Shown here in pieces: positions 1 to 5,243 of a stretch of DNA of 10,755 nt; position 1 is the stretch's first letter, and each line of letters starts with the position of its first letter. Made by a program: the position numbers and the translations under genes. This DNA is from Actinomycetes bacterium (GTDB lineage Bacteria; Actinomycetota; Thermoleophilia; Solirubrobacterales; Solirubrobacteraceae), in NCBI GenBank assembly GCA_023405705.1, contig JAEXXR010000255.1:1-10755 (forward strand). The letters are read 5' to 3'. A model generated the notes under the pieces. It had not been told where the DNA came from. It made no database searches and saw only the letters and a list, made by a program, of their open reading frames with translations.

Positions 1-1558
1 CCTGCGCGTAGTCTCTGAGATCGTTGCGGCGCAGGCAGGCGAGCTTGGTCGCGCGCAGCACGTCGGCGGGGCCGCCGCTGTGTCCGGGGCGGGCGAGGAC
101 CGTGATCGCGTTCTGCGCCTGATGGCCGACGAGCATGCACGCGACCGTCGCCGGCGTGGGGTTCTCGCGCCGGACCGACTCGAGCTTGATCCGCACCGCC
201 TGGTTGGCGCTGCAGTCGATCACGATGTCGGCGCCGTCGCTCCAGTCCGCCTCGACGTCGAGGCGGCGGACGAGGTCGCGCACCAGCGGCCGAACGACCA
301 GATCGGGACGGATCGCGGCCAGCTGCTCGGCCAGCACCTCGGCTTTGCCGCGACCGATGTCGGCGTCGGTGAACGGCTGGCGCACGAGGATCCCAGGGGT
401 CACGCTGCCGGTGTCGATCAGCGTCATTTCGCGCGCGCCCGCGCGCGCGATCCACTGCGCGACCGGCGCGCCGAGCGCGCCACAGCCCCAGATCGCGACC
501 GATTTCCCAGCAAACGCCTCCAGCGGCGAGCCCGTGTCACGACGGATCACGATCTCAGGCCGCTCCTCGCGCACCGGGCACCAGCCGATGCTCGCCGACT
601 CCAGCCACGTGAAGGTCCGATCTTCGGCCTCACGTCCGATCTGCTGGCCCTCCTCGTCGTCGAGGTACTTCGCCAGCGCCAGTCGCAGATCGGCGGCGGC
701 CTCGGCCGGGATCCGCCACACGGCCAGATGCTGGCGCCGCTGCCCGCCGGCGGTGCCGCGCATCGCCGTTCCGACGACCACGAGCATCGGCGCGCCCTGC
801 TTGACCGCGAGCGCGCCGCGCTGCAGGTGGATCAGCAGATCGCGAAAACCGATGCCTGCCTTCACCAGCGCGACGAAGAGCGCGACGGTGCGATCAGGGT
901 ATTCCCAGTTCCACGCGCCGGGCAGCAGGAACGCGGCGACCGCGTCGTCGGGGCGGCTGTTCATGCTGCCGTCGGCGTCGCGGGCGGGGACCCAGTCGAT
1001 CAGGTCCACGCGCCGCTCAGAGACCGGGTCGGCGATCGCCCAGCCCATCCACGGCGAGTCCTGGACCGGCGGCGTGTCGCGCCGCGGAATCACCAGCGGC
1101 GCGTCGTCGGCGATCCCGTAGATCGCGGGCGGGTGCAGCGGTCCGCCGTCCGGGTCCAGCTCCCCGACCGCCGCGCGCTGCAGCCACAGCTCCAGCCGCT
1201 GCAGGTAGCCGTACATCCCGTCGCTGGGATTCCATTCGACCATCGGCGACTGGTACAGGCAGAGGTAGTTGCCCCACTGCACGTGCGGCGCGCCGGCCCA
1301 ACGCGTATGGCTGACATAGACGGAGGGCACGGTGAACGGGAACGTGGAGGGCACGTAGATCCGCAGCCGCTCGTGGGCCCGCAGTCTCAGCCCGCCCTCG
1401 CGACGCTCAAAAGCACAGGCGAACGAGACGTCCAGCATCAGCCGGGCGTCGTCCTCTCCTGGCTCCACGACCCGGACGAGCTCGAGGCTGCCGGCCGAGG
1501 CCGCGACGACCGCCTGCACCTCGCGCACCGCCTGCCGCTGCCCCGCGCTGAGCCTCAC
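1..1558 (-). CDS. E2-E1 (Ubc-ThiF) fusion protein, C-terminus cut by window edge
   Basis: 519 codons are visible and the frame is still open at base 1. Residues about 25-130 look like an E2 (Ubc) fold of the prokaryotic E2 type: a YVPSTFPFTVP strand-turn, then HVQWGNYLCLY with candidate catalytic Cys100, followed by W109-N-P. Residues about 350-519 are an E1/ThiF nucleotide-binding domain: VAIWGCGALG (GxGxxG at 358-363), acidic end of strand 2 at D382, R393-Q, and IGRGKAEV with K405. The 190 residues between are unassigned. In this family E1 adenylates the C-terminus of a Ub-like protein and passes it to the E2 cysteine, as in CBASS Cap2. GTG at 1558 is chosen because it overlaps the upstream stop (GTGA), implying translational coupling; no Shine-Dalgarno is seen. 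The E1 catalytic cysteine and any JAB domain would lie left of the window. E2 and E1 assignments are strong; the biological role is inferred. Confidence 0.88.
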   Translation of the reverse strand, partial: MRLSAGQRQAVREVQAVVAASAGSLELVRVVEPGEDDARLMLDVSFACAFERREGGLRLRAHERLRIYVPSTFPFTVPSVYVSHTRWAGAPHVQWGNYLCLYQSPMVEWNPSDGMYGYLQRLELWLQRAAVGELDPDGGPLHPPAIYGIADDAPLVIPRRDTPPVQDSPWMGWAIADPVSERRVDLIDWVPARDADGSMNSRPDDAVAAFLLPGAWNWEYPDRTVALFVALVKAGIGFRDLLIHLQRGALAVKQGAPMLVVVGTAMRGTAGGQRRQHLAVWRIPAEAAADLRLALAKYLDDEEGQQIGREAEDRTFTWLESASIGWCPVREERPEIVIRRDTGSPLEAFAGKSVAIWGCGALGAPVAQWIARAGAREMTLIDTGSVTPGILVRQPFTDADIGRGKAEVLAEQLAAIRPDLVVRPLVRDLVRRLDVEADWSDGADIVIDCSANQAVRIKLESVRRENPTPATVACMLVGHQAQNAITVLARPGHSGGPADVLRATKLACLRRNDLRDYAQ

Positions 1559-2730
1559 GCGCGGCCGAACCCGACCGTCGTCGTCGACGCCTCGCTCCCA
1601 CGGGCCTGATCGACCGCAGCCCCGACGCTGATCGTCGCGCGAGCGGCAGTCTCGCCCTCGGCTGCCTGCAGCTCCAGCGCCCCATCGACGAGCGCGAAGA
1701 CGATCGGCTCCGGCGCCTCCTCGTTGGGGTACTCGCCGGTGCAGAGGAAGTGACCGTCCTCGACACGCTCGCGGTAGCGGGCGGCGGCCTTGGCGTGCGG
1801 CGGGTTGGCTCTTCTGACGTCGGTATCCGGGATCGGTCCCGAGCTGGCGATGATGTAGCCGCCCTCGGCGCCGGCGGCCTCGATCGCCTCAAGCAGCTCA
1901 GTGCGCGGCTCGGCGTCGGTCTGGGACTCGTCGTCCCAGTACATCGCGCTCTTGGAGCAGTGATGCGGGGAAAGGAAGACGTCCCACGCGACCGTCTCAG
2001 CGTCGGAGATCTCGAAGATCCGGCTGAGCTGCGGGTAGCTCAGGTCACCCAGCAGCAGCGCCTGGCCTCTTCCGAGGCCGTCGTCGAGCGTGATCTGCAG
2101 TGCGAAGGAGGTGTCGTTGCGGGCGCCCTCGGCGTCGTCCTTGAACGGCGCGTGAACGAAGGCGGAAAACACGCTGGCCTTGTCGACGCCGTCGACGTGG
2201 TCGAAGCTGCTGCCCGGTGCGGTGATCGATCCCTCGGGGAGGTCCTTGTAGATCTCTCTGTGTGCGACGAGCACGTCGTGGTAGCCGATGATCCGGATCC
2301 GGTCGCCGGAGCCGACTTGGCCCTGGGCCTTCATCAGGTTGATCCGCCGCTCGGCCTCTTCCACGAGCACCTTCGCGTCCTCGCAAAGGACGGCCTCGGG
2401 GTCGGCCAGCTGCTCCCAGAGGATCCGCGGCGTGAACCAGAGGTCGCCGATCGTCACCTTCTCTCTCAGCTCGGCGAAGCCCTTGATGTGGTCCTCATCC
2501 AGGTGCGTGATGCCGAAGGCGGCCAGGTACGGTCTGCCGTCACGCTTGGGCAGCAGCTCGACCAGCTCGTCGATCACCGGCGTGCGCGCGTCCTCCTCTC
2601 CCTCGGCGCACTCGAGGTGGTGAAGGTCGACCTGCACGACCGTCTCGGCGTCGAGCGCGATCGTCGTCGAGTCGCCGCAGCCGACTGGCCAGAAAACGAA
2701 CCCCGGGTCCGGCAGAGAAGTGATGCTCAT
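1555..2730 (-). CDS. ComEC-like metallo-beta-lactamase-fold hydrolase
   Basis: 391 aa, soluble, with no signal peptide or membrane segment. The MBL motifs are of the ComEC/Rec2 kind: VGCGDST near residue 16 (compare VGQGDS), T-H76-L-D78-E-D80-H81 (HxDxDH instead of the usual HxHxDH), LLLGD229 and SPH256-H257-C. The C-terminal segment around 311-333 also resembles the end of ComEC hydrolase domains. The family binds two metals and cleaves phosphodiester or ester bonds; the substrate here is unknown. It is the first gene of an operon with the E2-E1 gene, which starts inside its stop codon. MBL-fold genes are known neighbours of bacterial E1/E2/JAB loci, so a role in that pathway (effector or deconjugation) is inferred. 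GAGGA lies 9 nt upstream of ATG 2730; GTG 2733 directly before it is an alternative start. Confidence 0.87.
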   Translation of the reverse strand: MSITSLPDPGFVFWPVGCGDSTTIALDAETVVQVDLHHLECAEGEEDARTPVIDELVELLPKRDGRPYLAAFGITHLDEDHIKGFAELREKVTIGDLWFTPRILWEQLADPEAVLCEDAKVLVEEAERRINLMKAQGQVGSGDRIRIIGYHDVLVAHREIYKDLPEGSITAPGSSFDHVDGVDKASVFSAFVHAPFKDDAEGARNDTSFALQITLDDGLGRGQALLLGDLSYPQLSRIFEISDAETVAWDVFLSPHHCSKSAMYWDDESQTDAEPRTELLEAIEAAGAEGGYIIASSGPIPDTDVRRANPPHAKAAARYRERVEDGHFLCTGEYPNEEAPEPIVFALVDGALELQAAEGETAARATISVGAAVDQARGSEASTTTVGFGRA

Positions 2731-2739
2731 CACCGTCCG

Positions 2740-2744
2740 TCCTC
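2740..2744 (-). promoter_or_regulatory. Ribosome binding site of the MBL gene
   Basis: GAGGA on the minus strand, 9 nt before ATG 2730 and 6 nt before GTG 2733. It supports initiation at one of these two adjacent codons. Confidence 0.6.
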
Positions 2745-2830
2745 AATGTTGGAGACGAGTTGCAACGTCGGTGGAAGGGATCGTGGACGGCCGACCGGAC
2801 GGCAATGTCGTACGCAAACGCGCAAATTCC

Positions 2831-2848
2831 CCGAAAAACGTTTTGCGG
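2831..2848. promoter_or_regulatory. 18-bp near-perfect palindrome upstream of the MBL/E2-E1 operon
   Basis: CCGAAAAACGTTTTGCGG pairs with its own reverse complement at 16 of 18 positions around an AAAACGTTTT core. It sits about 100 bases upstream of the MBL start in a locally AT-richer stretch. This is the usual look of a dimeric repressor site; no regulator gene is adjacent. A role as operator for the operon is inferred. Confidence 0.4.
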
Positions 2849-3038
2849 ATGACGGCAGTGCGCCACCTTGCAGTAGTGCAGGCGCGCCAGTCGCACCGTG
2901 AAAGCCGCGTCGCTCTTTGACGCTCTGCCAACAGGTCCATTCAATCGGCGCCCCGCACCGCGCGATGGGCCGCTCGCTGCCGCTCGCCGCCCCGGTCAGG
3001 AGATGGGAGCGAGCCCGGCAGGGCCACCGACGGGACGA

Positions 3039-3056
3039 GCGCTCCGCGAGGAGCGC
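3039..3056 (-). terminator. GC stem-loop downstream of integrase
   Basis: GCGCTCC-GCGA-GGAGCGC forms a perfect 7-bp stem with a 4-base loop, 16 bases past the integrase stop. No T-run follows on either strand, so an intrinsic terminator is not proven; it may only stabilise the 3' end. Confidence 0.3.
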
Positions 3057-3071
3057 CGCCTGCCGGCCGCG

Positions 3072-4106
3072 TCACAGTTCGAGCGCGCCGAGGAGCCGGT
3101 GGGTGGGGTGGCGGGCGAGGTTGTTGCGGTCGCGGTCGTAGCGGCGGGTGGTGCGGGGGTCGGCGTGGCGGGCGGCGTCTTGGACGTCGCGCAGCGAGGC
3201 GCCTTCGTTGAGCGCGAGCGTGACGAAGCTGTGCCGCAGCGCGTGGGGATGCAGGTCGGCGAGGCCGATCTGCTGGCCCAAGCGTCTGATGATCTTGCCG
3301 GCCTGCTGGCGGGTCAGGCGGCGGCCGGTTTGGGTGTGCAGCAGCGGTCCCTGTTGGCGGCCGCCGACGCGGACGGCGTCGATTGCGGCCTGCAGTGCGG
3401 CGTTGAGCGGCACCGGCGTCTGTTTGAGCTGCTCGCCCTTGCCGCGGATCCGCAGGACGGCGTAGCCCTGCTCCTCGCCAAGGTCCTCGAGGTCGGCGCC
3501 GACGGCTTCGCTGACGCGCAGTCCGAGGTGCAGGAGCAACAGCACGAGCAGCAGCTCGCGCGGGCCTTCGTGGCGGGCCGCTTGGATCAAGCGGCGGGCG
3601 CGGGCCTTGCTGATTCCAAGCGTTGAGGATCTGTCCGGGACGCGTGGTCGCTTCACGCGCACGACAGGGTTCTTCTCGATCAAGTCCTCGTCGACGGCAT
3701 AGGCGTAGAAGCCCGACAGCGCGGCGAGCCGGCGCGCGGTCGTCGACGGCGCGGGCGCGGCGCCGCCTGGCAGCGGCTGCGCGACGAAGGTGTCGACGAC
3801 GACGCGGGTGACGTCGAAGGGCAGGTAGCCGTGGCCGTCGAGCCACACGAACCACAGGGCCAGGTCGCGCGCGTAGGCGGCCTGCGTCTCGCCGCCGGTC
3901 GCGAAGCCGCGCAGGAACGCTTCGGCGACCTCGCCGGGCAGCTTCGGCGCCCGTGGTGGCTCTGGGCTGGCTGCGCGCTGGAGCAGGAGGGAGGCAAGCT
4001 CGCGCCGGGCCGCGCGTGGATCCACGCCTGTCGCGAGCACCTCGCCGATCTCCAGCGGCAGGTCCTCGGCGGGCAGCGGGGGTTCGGAGGTCTCGGCGGC
4101 GCCCAT
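3072..4106 (-). CDS. Tyrosine recombinase/integrase (XerC/XerD-like)
   Basis: 344 aa from ATG 4106. Residues about 52-145 form a SAM-like core-binding domain (AYARDLALWFVWLDGHG and STTARRLAALSGFYAYAV). Residues about 160-335 are the catalytic domain with the full active-site set: R197 in GLRVSEA, K223 in RGKGEQ, H288-x-x-R291 in HALRHSF, H314 and nucleophile Y323 in TTRRYD. It cuts and rejoins DNA through a 3'-phosphotyrosine. The length fits Xer recombinases and compact phage/element integrases, with an extra 50-residue N-terminal leader. The frame is open upstream to 4346, but that part is Arg-rich low-complexity and unlike the family, so ATG 4106 is preferred despite weak SD. Transcription points toward the E2-E1 operon. 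A role in mobilising the neighbouring genes is inferred; I found no att repeats or tRNA. Confidence 0.9.
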   Translation of the reverse strand: MGAAETSEPPLPAEDLPLEIGEVLATGVDPRAARRELASLLLQRAASPEPPRAPKLPGEVAEAFLRGFATGGETQAAYARDLALWFVWLDGHGYLPFDVTRVVVDTFVAQPLPGGAAPAPSTTARRLAALSGFYAYAVDEDLIEKNPVVRVKRPRVPDRSSTLGISKARARRLIQAARHEGPRELLLVLLLLHLGLRVSEAVGADLEDLGEEQGYAVLRIRGKGEQLKQTPVPLNAALQAAIDAVRVGGRQQGPLLHTQTGRRLTRQQAGKIIRRLGQQIGLADLHPHALRHSFVTLALNEGASLRDVQDAARHADPRTTRRYDRDRNNLARHPTHRLLGALEL

Positions 4107-4138
4107 CTGAGCGTGGTCTTCGACGGCGACCGTCGCGG

Positions 4139-4144
4139 ATCCTA
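4139..4144 (-). promoter_or_regulatory. Possible -10 box of the integrase gene
   Basis: TAGGAT on the minus strand fits the actinobacterial TAnnnT -10 pattern, 32 nt before ATG 4106. No good -35 is seen 16-18 bases upstream, so this is only a candidate. Confidence 0.2.
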
Positions 4145-4373
4145 GATGGTCTGCCGGCCGCCGCTTCCGGCCACGCCGATGCTCGCGTCGCGTCGAGCAA
4201 GAGCGGGTGAGCGCAGGGACGTCTCGCCGCTCAGGCTGGCGACGACGCCCGAGCGTCGATAGAGCGCCCGCGCGGCTTGCCGGGCCCAGGGAGAGCTGGA
4301 CCGGGCTCTCGCGGCAGCGATGCTCTGAAACATCGGCGTATGGCAAACTTCGCGTCGCGCAGGCGATCGGACC

Positions 4374-4379
4374 GGGGAG
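4374..4379 (+). promoter_or_regulatory. Ribosome binding site of the Excalibur-nuclease gene
   Basis: GGGGAG ends 6 nt before ATG 4386 and fixes that start, which directly precedes a typical signal peptide. Confidence 0.65.
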
Positions 4380-4385
4380 CAGGGG

Positions 4386-5243
4386 ATGGCAAGAAGGTGT
4401 CGCTCATGGAGGGCCTTTGCAGCTGCGGCTGCGGTCCTGATCGGCCTGAGTCTGCTGGCTGGTGCCGCGGACGCCCAGTTCGTCGACCGTAACTGCTCGG
4501 ACTTTCCCAATCAGCAGGCCGCGCAGCTGTTCTTCCTGGCTGAGGGCGGGCCGGAATCCGACCCGCACCATCTCGACGGCGTGGGGGAGGGCGACGGGCG
4601 CGCGTGCACGTCGCTGCCGTGCCCCTGCTACTTCGGAACGACACCTCCGCCCGCCGAACCGGAACCCGCACCACCCGTCCCGGCCCCGCAGCCGGCGCCC
4701 GAACCCGCGCCTGAGCAGCAACCCAACCCTGAGCCGCAAGCCCAGACGCTCAACGGCCGCATCACCGCCGTCGTCGACGGCGACACCCTCAAGGTCGCGG
4801 TGACGGCGCCGAGACGCAGCAACGTCACGGTGCGGCTCATCGGAATCGACACGCCCGAGACGCGCCGTCCGCGAACGGCGGTGGAGTGCGGCGGCAAACA
4901 AGCGACCTCGAACATGTACCGGCTCGCGTTCACGCGACCGCGCGATCGCGACCGCGACGGTCTTTTCGACAGCGCCGTCGGAAGAGGCCGGCCGGTGACG
5001 CTGCGAACCGACCCGACCCAGGACACCGAGGACCGCTACGGGCGCCTGCTCGCGTACGTGACGCCGAAGGGGAGACCGATGCTGCAGCTGGCGCAGCTCC
5101 AAGCCGGCTGGGCCGCCGTCTACGTCTACAACAGAAGACCGTTTCAGCAGCTCGACGCGTTCCAGCGCGCGAGCGACCGCGCGAAAGCGGCACGCCGCGG
5201 CGCTTTCAAGACGTGCAGCGGCAACTTCCACAAGCCCGCATGA
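4386..5243 (+). CDS. Secreted Excalibur-thermonuclease (SNase-like) protein
   Basis: 285 aa. Residues 1-30 are a Sec signal peptide (RR-containing n-region, Ala/Leu core, cleavage likely after ADA30). Residues 31-80 are an Excalibur-type Ca-binding module (NCSDF, then DPHHLDGVGEGDGRAC). Residues 84-120 are a Pro/Glu/Ala linker. Residues 121-277 are a staphylococcal-nuclease OB-fold with the catalytic set intact: D131-G-D133-T (D21 equivalent), R150 (R35), D155-T-P-E158 (D40, T41, E43) and R220 in DRYGR (R87). The family hydrolyses DNA and RNA with Ca2+ to 3'-phosphates. An insertion at 183-202 carries DRDRDGLFD, a second Ca-loop-like DxDxDG string absent from the classical enzyme. The next gene starts within its stop codon (ATGA), so both are probably made together and act outside the membrane. 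Confidence 0.93.
   Translation: MARRCRSWRAFAAAAAVLIGLSLLAGAADAQFVDRNCSDFPNQQAAQLFFLAEGGPESDPHHLDGVGEGDGRACTSLPCPCYFGTTPPPAEPEPAPPVPAPQPAPEPAPEQQPNPEPQAQTLNGRITAVVDGDTLKVAVTAPRRSNVTVRLIGIDTPETRRPRTAVECGGKQATSNMYRLAFTRPRDRDRDGLFDSAVGRGRPVTLRTDPTQDTEDRYGRLLAYVTPKGRPMLQLAQLQAGWAAVYVYNRRPFQQLDAFQRASDRAKAARRGAFKTCSGNFHKPA

Larger units (their letters stand above)
2734..3071. other. Non-coding gap between integrase and MBL operon
   Basis: No convincing gene: the short open frames here have no family signature or coding-like codon use. The half nearest the MBL gene is AT-richer than its surroundings (AAATTCC, GAAAAACGTTTT) and holds the palindrome at 2831-2848. It also has a twice-repeated CGCAAA at 2814-2826 and a TGCA-CTAC-TGCA inverted repeat near 2869-2880. 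The operon promoter should lie here, but I could not fix -35/-10 boxes. The half nearest the integrase is GC-rich and has a stem-loop at 3039-3056. Confidence 0.5.

Noticed and set aside
80..1609. 509-aa plus-strand open frame opposite the E2-E1 gene
   Set aside because: Arg/Asp/His-rich low-complexity translation with no motif. The opposite strand has clear E2 and E1 motifs and the GTGA coupling, so this is an antisense shadow of GC-rich coding DNA.
1750..2901. 383-aa plus-strand open frame opposite the MBL gene
   Set aside because: Val/Leu/Asp-rich shadow; the minus strand carries the intact MBL motif set.
2941..4200. 419-aa minus-strand frame overlapping the integrase
   Set aside because: Almost entirely Arg/Pro/Ala, typical of an out-of-frame read of GC-rich coding DNA. 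The integrase frame has all catalytic residues.
4107..4346. 80-residue N-terminal extension of the integrase
   Set aside because: Arg-rich, no family similarity, and ATG 4106 gives a normal-length recombinase.
4404..5231. 275-aa minus-strand frame opposite the thermonuclease
   Set aside because: No motifs; the plus strand encodes a complete SNase with signal peptide and RBS.
4886..5239. Long upstream extension (118 residues) of the repeat protein
   Set aside because: It overlaps the nuclease gene in another frame and is Arg-rich. ATG 5240 is followed at once by a signal peptide and overlaps the nuclease stop.
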